Below, in pieces: positions 1-6,273 of a stretch of 13,634 nucleotides of DNA. Where the stretch lies: positions 1 through 13,634 of the forward strand of contig CAKUBN010000059.1 in assembly GCA_934643185.1 (NCBI GenBank). The letters are read 5' to 3'. Each line of letters starts with the position of its first letter. The stretch's first letter is position 1. The position numbers and the translations under genes were made by a program. This stretch comes from an uncultured Eubacteriales bacterium (GTDB lineage: Bacteria > Bacillota > Clostridia > Oscillospirales > Acutalibacteraceae). The notes beneath the pieces were generated by a model. It did not search any database, was not told where the DNA came from, and saw only the letters and a program-made list of their open reading frames with translations.

Positions 1-313
1 AGCTTGTTGCGCCGAGGTGGATGATGCCGGCAGCCTTGGGGCACTGCTGGCCGTAGGCGTACACATGGCTCATCACGTCGTGGCGCACAAGGCGCTCGCG
101 CTCTTCGGCGACTTCATAGTTGATGTCCTCGGCGTGTGCCTTCAGCTCATCGACCTGTTCCTGTGTGACCGGCAGACCGAGCTCCATTTCACTCTCTGCA
201 AGGGCGATCCAAAGGCGGCGCCAGGTCTTGAACTTCATGTCCGGCGAAAACAGGTACTTCATCTCTTTGTCGGCATAGCGGGAGGACAGGGGGGATTCAT
301 ACGTATCTCTCAT
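1..313 (-). CDS. purB: Adenylosuccinate lyase, N-terminal part (cut by window edge)
   Basis: PurB cleaves SAICAR to AICAR and adenylosuccinate to AMP, releasing fumarate, in cytosolic purine synthesis. Reading the minus strand from the ATG at 313-311 gives about 104 residues starting MRDTYESPLSSRYADKEM, then FSPDMKFKTWRRLWIALAE, RHDVMSHV (around residue 75) and GIIHLGATS at the window edge. These match the N-terminal domain of the clostridial PurB type; the HLGATS segment is a conserved substrate-binding stretch. The C-terminal three quarters lie outside the window. The start is supported by an AAAGGA ribosome binding site (complement of 324-329) ten bases upstream. It lies 111 bases downstream of purC on the same strand, so the two are probably co-transcribed. 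Family recognition is firm; whether the full gene is intact cannot be seen. Confidence 0.93.
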   Translation of the reverse strand, partial: MRDTYESPLSSRYADKEMKYLFSPDMKFKTWRRLWIALAESEMELGLPVTQEQVDELKAHAEDINYEVAEERERLVRHDVMSHVYAYGQQCPKAAGIIHLGATS

Positions 314-342
314 GTTTATCTTTTCCTTTAATCTAAATAAAT

Positions 343-411
343 AACAAACGGAGAATGCGGCAATAAACCGCGTAAACGGAGCCTCCGCGTTTTCGGGGAC
401 TCCGTTTCGTT
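343..411 (-). promoter_or_regulatory. Inverted-repeat cluster between purC and purB (possible attenuator or terminator)
   Basis: On the transcribed (minus) strand the purC-proximal arm AACGAAACGGAG (411-400) can pair with either of two copies of CTCCGTTT downstream. Pairing with 381-374 gives an 8-bp stem with an inner CCCCG/CGG helix. Pairing with 353-343 gives about 11 bp with one bulged G, followed by the U-rich run TTATTTATTTAG. A small GCGG/CCGC hairpin (371-368 with 360-357) sits between. The layout fits a partial terminator or attenuator that sets purB level relative to purC. The pairings are seen; the function is inferred. Confidence 0.45.
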
Positions 412-424
412 ATATGCTTTACAG

Positions 425-1135
425 TCAGTTCAGGCCGATGCGCTTCATCATTTCGGCATAAGCCTCTTCCACACCGCCCATATCGCGGCGGAAACGGTCC
501 TTATCGAGCTTTTCATGGGTGTTAATGTCCCAGAAGCGGCAGGTATCCGGGGAAATCTCGTCTGCGAGGATAATCTCGCCGTCGGAGGTCTTGCCGAATT
601 CGATCTTGAAGTCGATGAGGTCAACGCCGATGCTCTTGAAGAACTCCAGCATGAGCTCGTTGACCTTCAGAGCCATCGAGCTGATCTTATCAATCTCCTC
701 CTGCGTCGCAAATCCGGCAGCGAGGATATGGTAATTGTTGACCATCGGGTCGCCGAGATCGTCGTTCTTGTAGCAGAACTCCAGGACCGGTACGCGCATG
801 GGGGTGCCTTCCTCAAGGCCGAGGCGCTTAGAGAGACTGCCGGCTGCCTTGTTGCGGACGATGACTTCGAGCGGAACGATGCTGACCTTGCGCACGACGG
901 TGTCGCGGTCGGAAAGCTCTTCTACAAAGTGGGTCTTGATGCCGTGCTTTTCAAGCAGCTGGAACATGAAGTTGGACATACGGTTGTTGACAACGCCTTT
1001 GCCGACGATGGTGCCCTTCTTGAGGCCGTTGAACGCGGTCGCGTCATCTTTATAGGAAACGATGCAATAATCCGGGTTCTCCGTTGCGTAAACTTTCTTT
1101 GCTTTGCCCTCGTAGAGTAATTCGGTCTTCTGCAT
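425..1135 (-). CDS. purC: Phosphoribosylaminoimidazole-succinocarboxamide (SAICAR) synthase
   Basis: PurC joins CAIR and aspartate with ATP to give SAICAR, the step just before PurB in de novo purine synthesis. The 236-residue product has the usual length for a single-domain bacterial PurC. It carries the N-terminal LYEGKAKKVY (7-16), PLEVIVRNKAAGSL (88-101), LIDFKIEFG (173-181) and ADEISPDTCRFWD (191-203), the two classic SAICAR synthetase signatures and the nucleotide/substrate residues. The ATG at 1135 begins MQKTELLYEG, as expected for the family. Its AAAGG site lies about 14 bases upstream, a long spacing. It is the first gene of a purC-purB unit, divergent from gdhA. No guanine-type riboswitch or clear PurR box was seen upstream. 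Confidence 0.97.
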   Translation of the reverse strand: MQKTELLYEGKAKKVYATENPDYCIVSYKDDATAFNGLKKGTIVGKGVVNNRMSNFMFQLLEKHGIKTHFVEELSDRDTVVRKVSIVPLEVIVRNKAAGSLSKRLGLEEGTPMRVPVLEFCYKNDDLGDPMVNNYHILAAGFATQEEIDKISSMALKVNELMLEFFKSIGVDLIDFKIEFGKTSDGEIILADEISPDTCRFWDINTHEKLDKDRFRRDMGGVEEAYAEMMKRIGLN

Positions 1136-1170
1136 AATACATTACCATACCTTTCTTCATTGAGCGTTTG

Positions 1171-1212
1171 GCGCGGGCGAAAAGCCGAAAACGGCAAAAT
1201 TTTCTCCCGTGC
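1171..1212 (-). promoter_or_regulatory. Hairpin in the purC 5' leader
   Basis: In the purC transcript CGGG-A-GAAAA (from 1209) can pair with TTTTC-G-CCCG (to 1174). The helix encloses a four-U bulge and a GCCG-TTTT-CGGC tip (1195-1184). It begins about ten bases after the predicted transcription start, and no U-run follows it, so it is not an intrinsic terminator. A 5'-end stabilising hairpin or a protein-binding leader element are both possible. The pairing is seen by eye only. Confidence 0.4.
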
Positions 1213-1228
1213 ATTATCATACACATTA

Positions 1229-1257
1229 ATTCTATAGAAAAGTGCACCGAATGTCAA
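1229..1257 (-). promoter_or_regulatory. Sigma-A promoter of purC-purB
   Basis: On the minus strand TTGACA (complement of 1252-1257) is separated by exactly 17 bases from TAGAAT (complement of 1229-1234). This is a perfect -35 box and a 5/6 -10 box. The predicted transcription start is near 1222, giving an 85-90 base leader before purC. Confidence 0.85.
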
Positions 1258-1359
1258 TCTTTTTCCGAAAACCGCCGTGCAAGAATTCGTACAATTTCAG
1301 GGTATGAGACGAAAGAATACTGGTGCTTTTACAACAAAAGAAAGTGAACTTGCAGAATT

Positions 1360-1371
1360 GAAACAGGTTTC
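1360..1371. repeat. Short inverted repeat GAAAC-AG-GTTTC upstream of the gdhA promoter
   Basis: A perfect 5+5 inverted repeat with a two-base centre lies 60-70 bases upstream of the gdhA -35 box and about 100 bases upstream of the purC -35 box. It has the size of a protein operator but matches no operator I recognise. In AT-rich DNA a repeat this short can arise by chance. Apart from the promoters and leaders listed separately, I see nothing else supportable in the 1260-1430 part of this 456-base gap. Confidence 0.2.
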
Positions 1372-1430
1372 CTTCAAAATTCATCGCTTTGCGGTGCTGA
1401 AACTTTTTTGAAATTTTTCGCAAAAACATA

Positions 1431-1459
1431 TTGAAAACACGAAAAACCTGTGGTAAAAT
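1431..1459 (+). promoter_or_regulatory. Sigma-A promoter of gdhA
   Basis: TTGAAA (1431-1436), a 17-base spacer and TAAAAT (1454-1459) form a good -35/-10 pair. Transcription would start near 1466, giving a roughly 125-base leader before gdhA. Confidence 0.8.
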
Positions 1460-1465
1460 GTAAAC

Positions 1466-1565
1466 GTTTTCAGGAAACGGGCAAAAAGGCCCAAAAGACC
1501 GAAGGGAGATCTTTTTGCAGGATTTAAAGGTGAAAACTGCGTTTCCTGTGCTTTTCTTATTTTTC
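1466..1565 (+). ncRNA. Candidate structured leader RNA of gdhA (unassigned)
   Basis: The outer helix CAGGAAACG (1471-1479) with CGTTTCCTG (1540-1548) is a perfect 9-bp match 60 bases apart and is followed by a U-rich tract (1551-1564). Inside, GCAAAAAG (1481-1488) pairs perfectly with CTTTTTGC (1511-1518). Competing pairings exist: CGTTT/AAACG at 1465-1469 with 1475-1479, GGGC/GCCC at 1479-1482 with 1489-1492, and AAAAGA/TCTTTT at 1493-1498 with 1510-1515. Nested long-range helices, mutually exclusive alternatives and a terminator-like 3' end are typical of attenuators or riboswitches. It does not match the conserved cores of the common classes I can recall (TPP, FMN, SAM-I, glycine, lysine, c-di-AMP, c-di-GMP, guanidine-I, ZTP, THF). 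Pairing is seen; regulation is inferred. Confidence 0.5.
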
Positions 1566-1604
1566 AATCTATTTTCTAAGGAGCGATCGTTATGTCTTAT
1601 GTAA
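1515..1604 (+). CDS. Possible 29-codon leader ORF overlapping the gdhA start
   Basis: A TTG at 1515 is preceded by GAAGGGAG (1501-1508) with a six-base gap, nearly the same arrangement as the TTG start of priA in this window. The frame runs 29 codons (MQDLKVKTAFPVLFLFFNLF, then SKERSLCLM) and stops at TAA 1602-1604, thirteen bases inside gdhA in another frame. The middle is strongly hydrophobic. If translated it could couple to gdhA or act as a leader peptide that changes folding of the leader RNA. It may equally be a chance ORF in a structured leader. Confidence 0.25.
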   Translation: MQDLKVKTAFPVLFLFFNLFSKERSLCLM

Positions 1605-2923
1605 GCGAACAGCTGGAACACCTTAAAAAGCTGAATTCCAATGAGCCGGAATTCATTCAGGCTGCAACGGAAGTTCTCACCACTTTGGAGCCGGTCATTG
1701 AAGCAAACCCGCAGTATGAGGCTGCCGGTATCTTGGAGCGTCTCACCGAGCCGGAGCGCCAGATCATGTTCCGCGTGCCGTGGGTCGACGATAACGGCAA
1801 GGTTCATGTGAACCGCGGCTACCGCGTACAGTTCAACTCTGCGATCGGTCCGTATAAGGGCGGTCTGCGTCTGCACCCGTCCGTTAACCTTGGCATCATC
1901 AAGTTCCTCGGCTTCGAGCAGATTCTCAAGAACTCCCTGACCGGCCTGCCCATCGGCGGCGGCAAGGGCGGCTCCGACTTCGACCCGAAGGGCAAGAGTG
2001 ACCGCGAGATTATGGTGTTCTGCCAGAGCTTCATGACCGAGCTTTACAGACACATCGGCGCTGATACGGATGTACCGGCGGGCGATATCGGCGTAGGCGG
2101 CAGAGAAATCGGCTACCTCTACGGCCAGTATAAGAGAATCCGTAACTGCTATGAGGGCGTTCTCACCGGCAAGGGCCTCACCTACGGCGGCTCCCTCGCC
2201 CGTACGGAAGCGACGGGCTACGGCCTGCTGTACTTCACCGATGCGATGATGAAGAAGAACGGCATGGATATTAAGGGCAAGACGGTTGTTATCTCCGGTG
2301 CCGGCAACGTTGCAATTTATGCAACCGAAAAGGCACAGCAGCTTGGCGCTAAGGTTGTTACCATGTCTGATTCCACCGGCTGGATCTACGACGCGGAGGG
2401 CATCGACCTCGCAGCTGTCAAGGAGATCAAGGAAGTTAAGCGCGCACGTCTCACCGAGTACAAGAAGTACAGACCGAACAGCGAGTACCACGAGGGCAAG
2501 GGCGTTTGGACGGTTCCGTGCGACGTGGCTCTGCCGTGCGCAACGCAGAACGAGCTGAACGAAGAAGACGCGAAGACGCTCGTCAAGAACGGCGTACAGG
2601 TTGTTGCCGAGGGCGCGAATATGCCGTCCACCATTGAGGCTACGAATGTCTTCCAGCAGGCCGGCGTTCTGTTTGCACCGGGCAAGGCTGCAAACGCAGG
2701 CGGCGTTGCGACTTCTGCTCTTGAGATGAGCCAGAACAGCGAGCGTCTCTCCTGGAGCTTTGAAGAAGTTGACGCAAAGCTGAAGGGCATCATGGAGAAC
2801 ATCTTTGCGAACGTAGACGCGGCTGCCGAGAAGTACGGCCACCCGAAGAATTATGTCATGGGCGCAAACATCGCGGGCTTCGTGAAGGTCGCAGATGCTA
2901 TGCTCGCACAGGGCATTGTCTGA
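1592..2923 (+). CDS. gdhA: NADP-specific glutamate dehydrogenase
   Basis: GdhA aminates 2-oxoglutarate with ammonium and NADPH to form glutamate in the cytosol, the main ammonium-fixing step in many gut anaerobes. The 443-residue length is that of hexameric bacterial GDH (family I). Visible motifs: RVQFNSAIGPYKGGLRLHP (78-96, substrate pocket), LPIGGGKGGSDFDPKGKSD (119-137) with catalytic Lys125, PAGDIGVGGREIGYL (162-176) with catalytic Asp165, and the Rossmann loop GAGNVA (237-242) with SDS (259-261) after the second strand, compatible with NADP preference. ANAGGVATSALEMSQNS is the conserved C-terminal segment. The ATG start has AAGGAG eight bases upstream (1578-1583). It is a single-gene unit with its own promoter and terminator. 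Regulation probably lies in the long leader. Confidence 0.97.
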   Translation: MSYVSEQLEHLKKLNSNEPEFIQAATEVLTTLEPVIEANPQYEAAGILERLTEPERQIMFRVPWVDDNGKVHVNRGYRVQFNSAIGPYKGGLRLHPSVNLGIIKFLGFEQILKNSLTGLPIGGGKGGSDFDPKGKSDREIMVFCQSFMTELYRHIGADTDVPAGDIGVGGREIGYLYGQYKRIRNCYEGVLTGKGLTYGGSLARTEATGYGLLYFTDAMMKKNGMDIKGKTVVISGAGNVAIYATEKAQQLGAKVVTMSDSTGWIYDAEGIDLAAVKEIKEVKRARLTEYKKYRPNSEYHEGKGVWTVPCDVALPCATQNELNEEDAKTLVKNGVQVVAEGANMPSTIEATNVFQQAGVLFAPGKAANAGGVATSALEMSQNSERLSWSFEEVDAKLKGIMENIFANVDAAAEKYGHPKNYVMGANIAGFVKVADAMLAQGIV

Positions 2924-2954
2924 TCCTGATTTGATTTAAAACAGAATAAAGCTT

Positions 2955-2995
2955 AAAAAGGCGCTGTGTGGTTTAAAACCTGCACGGCGCCTTTT
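2955..2995 (+). terminator. Intrinsic terminator of gdhA
   Basis: AAAAGGCGC (2956-2964) pairs with GCGCCTTTT (2987-2995). The stem continues inward through GTG/CAC and GGTTT/AAACC with single-base mismatches. The A-run before and T-run after make it usable in both directions. It starts about 30 bases after the gdhA stop codon. Confidence 0.9.
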
Positions 2996-3080
2996 GCTTA
3001 TTAAGGAAGTCATTCTAAACGATGGAGGATGGAATAACACAAACGAAATTTATCACAGCGGGATGAAAAAGTAAATACGG

Positions 3081-3114
3081 AAAATAAAAAAATGGACACC
3101 GAAACGATGTCCAT
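3081..3114 (-). terminator. Intrinsic terminator of rpmB
   Basis: On the minus strand ATGGACATCG and CGGTGTCCAT (3114-3092) form a 10-bp stem with one G-U pair and a TTT loop. It is followed by a T-rich run (complement of 3091-3081). It lies about 20 bases past the rpmB stop and faces the gdhA terminator. Between the two terminators (2996-3080) I see nothing. Confidence 0.88.
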
Positions 3115-3134
3115 AATTTTATTGACCAGCTCTT

Positions 3135-3323
3135 TTATACTGCTCTTGTAACCTTGCCGGAACGCAAGCAGCGGGTGCAGGCGTATACACGCTTCGGTGT
3201 ACCGTTAACAAGTGCCTTTACTCGTCTGATATTCGGTTTCCAAGTTCTGTTGGAACGTCTGTGGGAGTGGGAAACCTTGATGCCGAAGGATACGTCCTTT
3301 CCGCAAATTTCACATTTAGCCAT
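3135..3323 (-). CDS. rpmB: 50S ribosomal protein L28 (zinc-binding form)
   Basis: L28 is a small 50S subunit protein. The 62-residue product begins MAKCEICGKDVSFG and contains VSHSHRRSNRTWKPNIRRV, the standard L28 core. Cysteines 4 and 7 (CEIC) plus 49 and 52 (CTRC) make a complete four-cysteine zinc ribbon, the C-plus form common in Firmicutes. The ATG start has the perfect site AAGGAGGTG (complement of 3331-3339) seven bases upstream. It is transcribed alone, with its own promoter and terminator, convergent with gdhA and divergent from the M50 protease gene. Confidence 0.97.
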   Translation of the reverse strand: MAKCEICGKDVSFGIKVSHSHRRSNRTWKPNIRRVKALVNGTPKRVYACTRCLRSGKVTRAV

Positions 3324-3370
3324 CTATCTGCACCTCCTTAAAGTGCCTAATTCTTCATTGCAACGTTAGT

Positions 3371-3399
3371 ATTGTAGCAGAAACGAACGCAAAATGCAA
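3371..3399 (-). promoter_or_regulatory. Sigma-A promoter of rpmB
   Basis: On the minus strand TTGCAT (complement of 3394-3399), a 17-base spacer ending in TGC, and TACAAT (complement of 3371-3376) form a strong promoter, as expected for a ribosomal protein gene. Confidence 0.8.
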
Positions 3400-3501
3400 G
3401 ATTTATTTTTAAAAATGGGAACTAAATTTTGAAAAAACTCGCTTTTCCGCATCTTTTGCTAAAACGAAAAGTTGTTCACAGAATGTTTTTACAGAAAAGA
3501 A

Positions 3502-3530
3502 TTGTTTTTTCGTCCTCTATGCTTTATAAT
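3502..3530 (+). promoter_or_regulatory. Sigma-A promoter of the M50 protease-scpAB gene run
   Basis: TTGTTT (3502-3507), a 17-base spacer and a perfect TATAAT (3525-3530). The -10 lies in a short palindrome, TTATA-ATTC-TATAA (3524-3537). The leader holds a small hairpin, CCGAAA/TTTCGG (3545-3560), and the palindrome GGGTGCACCC (3559-3568). Confidence 0.7.
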
Positions 3531-3588
3531 TCTATAAGGTATATCCGAAACCGTTTTCGGGTGCACCCCACAGAAAGAGGTGTTATAT

Positions 3589-4284
3589 TTGCTTTTTAAT
3601 TCGATCATGACCTTGCTGCGCGGCGGCTCTGTTGATCCGCTCAGTGTTATCATTCAGATTTTAGCCACGCTCGTCATCGTTTTCCTTGCGCTGCCGCTGC
3701 ACGAGCTTGCGCACGGTTGGGTGGCGTACAAACTCGGTGACCCTACCGCAAAGTATGAGGGTCGCTTGACGCTGAACCCGCTTGCAAGCATTGACCCGAT
3801 GGGTGCGATGTTCCTTTTGCTTTTCGGCATCGGTTGGGCAAAGCCCGTGCCGATCGACAGCCGGTATTTTAAAAATCCGCGCTCCGGCGTGGCACTCACG
3901 TCCCTTGCGGGCCCGGCGGCAAACCTGCTTGCATCTTATGTCAGCTGCGTTATCTATTATGCTATTGCGGCTTTTGCGCCGTACAACGCGTTTGTGCATT
4001 ACATTTTACTGTTCTTCAGCTATTTTTCATTTATCAACGCCGTGCTGGCGGTCTTCAACCTTGTGCCGCTGCCGCCGCTTGACGGCTCCAAAATTCTGGC
4101 GGCGCTGCTCAGCGACCGCGCACGCTACAAGTTCTACCAGTACCAGAACATGCTTTCCATGATCGGCATGCTGCTCATCGTTTCCGGCGCGCTCACAGGC
4201 CCGCTGAATGTGCTTGAAAACGCCGTGTACGGCGGCGTGAGCTGGCTGGCGGCGCTGCCGTTCCGTCTGGCCGGCGTATTGTGA
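3589..4284 (+). CDS. M50 family (site-2 protease-like) membrane metalloprotease
   Basis: This is a small zinc metalloprotease of the inner membrane, of the YwhC-like branch without a PDZ domain; family members cut within or near membranes, but the substrate here is unknown. The HELAH motif (38-42 from the TTG start) lies at the end of a hydrophobic helix, and NLVPLPPLDG (157-166) supplies the third zinc ligand, Asp165. GPAANLL (108-114) is also family-typical. Three to five hydrophobic segments are visible. I chose TTG at 3589 because AAAGAGGTG (3574-3582) sits six bases upstream. A GTG at 3580 adds three residues but would lie inside that ribosome binding site. The next gene, scpA, starts six bases after its stop, a common neighbour in Clostridia. 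Confidence 0.9.
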   Translation: MLFNSIMTLLRGGSVDPLSVIIQILATLVIVFLALPLHELAHGWVAYKLGDPTAKYEGRLTLNPLASIDPMGAMFLLLFGIGWAKPVPIDSRYFKNPRSGVALTSLAGPAANLLASYVSCVIYYAIAAFAPYNAFVHYILLFFSYFSFINAVLAVFNLVPLPPLDGSKILAALLSDRARYKFYQYQNMLSMIGMLLIVSGALTGPLNVLENAVYGGVSWLAALPFRLAGVL

Positions 4285-4290
4285 TCGTGT

Positions 4291-5016
4291 ATGAACATGG
4301 AAAAAACGGAAACACTTTCCTATAAGCTCGATGTGTTTGAGGGCCCGCTTGACCTGCTGCTCAACCTCATCGCGAAAAATAAGCTCAATATCTACGACAT
4401 TCCCATTGCGGAGCTTTTAGAGCAGTACATGGCGCAGATCCACGAGATGCAGGCGGCGGATATGGACGTTGCAAGCGAATTTCTCGAAATGGCGGCGCGC
4501 CTTGTGCACATCAAAAGCGTTTCGCTTTTGCCGAAAAAGGAAGAGGAGACGGCGTTAAAGCAGGAGCTCACCGGCCAGCTGCTCGAATATCAGCAGTGCA
4601 AGGAAGCGGCCATGCGTCTGCGCGAGCAGTTTTCGCTCGATGCCATTGTGCGCGCGCAGGCGGATATCCCCGCAGACCTCACGTATAAGCGTCACCACAA
4701 ACCGCAGGAGCTGCTCTCGGCGTACTTGTCGATGCTCGGCAAAAAGAAGCCGCCGGAGCCGCAAAAGCCGGAGGACACCATCTCAAAGCTCATCACGCGC
4801 CGCGTGGTTTCCGTGGCTTCGCAGATCGTTTTCGTGCTGCGCAGTTTGTGGAAAAAGCGCCATGTGTCGTTAAAAGAGCTGTTCCGCGGCAAAAACGACC
4901 CCTCGGAGCGCGTGGCGGCGTTCCTTGCTGTATTGGAGCTTGTAAAGGACAAGCGCTTGCGCGTGGACGGCGACGGCGAAGACTGCGAGATCAAACTGAC
5001 AAACGGAGGCGAGTAA
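4291..5016 (+). CDS. scpA: Segregation and condensation protein A (kleisin)
   Basis: ScpA is the kleisin subunit that bridges the SMC heads in the SMC-ScpAB condensin and helps compact and separate the chromosome. The 241-residue protein has the family N-terminus YKLDVFEGPLDLLLNLIAKN (11-30) and YDIPIAELLEQYM, which contact the SMC neck, then EFLEMAARLVHIKSVSLLP (63-81). A charged middle region follows, and a C-terminal winged-helix part (VSLKELFRGKNDPSERVAAF, then LAVLELVK) contacts the SMC cap. No good Shine-Dalgarno precedes the ATG at 4291 or the in-frame ATG at 4297. Translation probably depends on coupling to the M50 gene just upstream. scpB follows directly. Confidence 0.95.
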   Translation: MNMEKTETLSYKLDVFEGPLDLLLNLIAKNKLNIYDIPIAELLEQYMAQIHEMQAADMDVASEFLEMAARLVHIKSVSLLPKKEEETALKQELTGQLLEYQQCKEAAMRLREQFSLDAIVRAQADIPADLTYKRHHKPQELLSAYLSMLGKKKPPEPQKPEDTISKLITRRVVSVASQIVFVLRSLWKKRHVSLKELFRGKNDPSERVAAFLAVLELVKDKRLRVDGDGEDCEIKLTNGGE

Positions 5017-5032
5017 GCTGAATAAAAAGAAA

Positions 5033-5575
5033 ATGCTCGGCATGATGGAAGCGATCCTGTTTGCGTGCGGCGACCCCATTGACATCGATAAGCTGGCGCA
5101 GGCGCTTGAAACCGAGGAAGAGAATGTTCTGGAGCTCAGCCGAACGCTTCAGGCAAAATATAATAAGGAAGAAAGCGGCATCCATTTGCTGCAATTAGAC
5201 CACACGCTGCAGTTTGCCGTGAACCCCGCGTTTTTGGCGCCGGTGCGCACGGCATTGGACCTCAGAAGCAGTGCACCGCTCTCGCAGGCGGCCATGGAGG
5301 TGCTGGCGGTCATCGCGTACAATCAGCCCGTCACAAAGGCGTTTGTGGAGCAGGTGCGCGGCGTGGATTGTTCGGGTGTCATCGGCAGCTTGATGCAGAA
5401 AGCGCTCATCGAAGAGCGCGGGCGTCTTGACCTGCCCGGCAAGCCGTTATTATACGGCACGACGGAGAACTTCCTGCGCTGCATGGGCATCCGCTCGCTT
5501 TTGGAGCTGCCGCCTTTGCCGCAGGAGGAAGAAACCGAGGACGCGCCTCAAAATGATGAGGCGGACAAAGCATGA
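5033..5575 (+). CDS. scpB: Segregation and condensation protein B
   Basis: ScpB dimers bind the central region of ScpA in the SMC complex. The product has two winged-helix domains, with family segments MMEAILFACGDPI near the start, MEVLAVIAYNQPVTKAFVEQ in the middle, and GRLDLPGKPLLYGTTENFLR before an acidic tail. The reading given starts at the first conventional codon, ATG 5033 (180 residues). The open frame extends upstream, and a CTG at 5018 fits better: GGAGG (5005-5009) lies eight bases before it, and it adds LNKKK, resembling the NKK N-terminus of other ScpBs. scpA ends at 5016. The stop overlaps the next start (ATGA at 5572-5575). Confidence 0.94.
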   Translation: MLGMMEAILFACGDPIDIDKLAQALETEEENVLELSRTLQAKYNKEESGIHLLQLDHTLQFAVNPAFLAPVRTALDLRSSAPLSQAAMEVLAVIAYNQPVTKAFVEQVRGVDCSGVIGSLMQKALIEERGRLDLPGKPLLYGTTENFLRCMGIRSLLELPPLPQEEETEDAPQNDEADKA

Positions 5576-6273
5576 TCGTTTTATGGATCCTGCTCGGGCT
5601 TATCGCGCTGATCTTTCTTCTGCTGTGCATCCCCGTGCGGTTCGATCTGAACTATAACGGCGAGACGACCGTGTTTGCGCGGTATCTTTTTTTAAAATAC
5701 CGCATGCTTCCCGCGCCGGAGAAAAAGCCGGAGCCGAAAAAGGAGAAGAAACCGAGCGAGAAAAAGCCCGAAGAAAAAACCGACGAGAAAAAACCAAACC
5801 CGCTTTTGCAGCAGGTGAAAAAATATAAGGAAGCCGAGGGGCTCTCGGGACTTTTAACGCTTGCGAAAGATTTGTTAAAGGCCACGGGCACGCGCTTCGG
5901 AAAGCTCTTAAAGCACATAAAGCTGAAGGATTTTGACCTATACGTGCTCGTCGGCGGGAAAGATGCCGCCGAAATTGCTATCCTGTACGGCGAGGTGTGT
6001 GCGGGCGTGTACCCGGCTGTGTCGGTCTTGCTCGGCTTAACAAACTGCAAGTCGCCGCATGGACGTGTTTCCGTCAATCTCGATTACAGCGTGAAGGAAC
6101 CGAAGGTTTTATGTACGGCAAGCGGCGCGGTGCGTCCGCTGTTCGTCGTGCACCACGGTGTGCAGTTTATACTGCGCACGATATTGCCGTTTTACAATAA
6201 ATTTCAAAGTGCCGGAAAGCCTGTCGTAAAATCCGCAGCACCGGCAGCAAATACAAAGGAGAGAACAACATGA
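5572..6273 (+). CDS. DUF2953 membrane-anchored protein (YtfI-like)
   Basis: The biochemical role is unknown. In Bacillus and Clostridia this family (B. subtilis YtfI) is typically encoded next to YtfJ/GerW, as here. The 233-residue protein has one N-terminal membrane helix (about 2-21), then IPVRFDLNYNG. A low-complexity Lys/Glu/Pro segment follows (about 49-78), then a folded part with DFDLYVLVGGKDAAEIAILYG and a DUF2953-like end, DYSVKEPKVLCTASGAVRPL. The Lys/Glu/Pro stretch looks like a linker spanning the peptidoglycan or forespore space. The start overlaps the scpB stop by four bases (ATGA), with GAGGCGG seven bases upstream. It ends in another ATGA overlap with gerW, so the three are translationally coupled. 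Confidence 0.82.
   Translation: MIVLWILLGLIALIFLLLCIPVRFDLNYNGETTVFARYLFLKYRMLPAPEKKPEPKKEKKPSEKKPEEKTDEKKPNPLLQQVKKYKEAEGLSGLLTLAKDLLKATGTRFGKLLKHIKLKDFDLYVLVGGKDAAEIAILYGEVCAGVYPAVSVLLGLTNCKSPHGRVSVNLDYSVKEPKVLCTASGAVRPLFVVHHGVQFILRTILPFYNKFQSAGKPVVKSAAPAANTKERTT

Noticed and set aside
17..331. 104-codon plus-strand open frame at the left edge
   Set aside because: The minus strand here encodes PurB with clear family motifs, so this frame is an antisense shadow.
515..1120. 201-codon plus-strand open frame opposite purC
   Set aside because: purC on the other strand is unmistakable; this frame is its mirror.
1243..1277. CCGAA-containing stretches near the purC promoter as PurR boxes
   Set aside because: Only the CCGAA core matches; flanking bases do not fit, the paired layout is missing, and the PurR repressor is mainly known from Bacillales and Lactobacillales.
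1499..1508. ACCGAAGGGAG-like segment as a glycine or lysine riboswitch core
   Set aside because: The short CCGAAGG resemblance is not accompanied by the other conserved parts of either aptamer, such as the CUCUCAGGCAAAA segment of the glycine class.
1232..2842. 536-codon open frame on the minus strand opposite gdhA
   Set aside because: It mirrors gdhA, whose codon choice avoids triplets that read as stops on the other strand. The predicted protein has no recognisable family features, and it runs through the gdhA leader and promoter.
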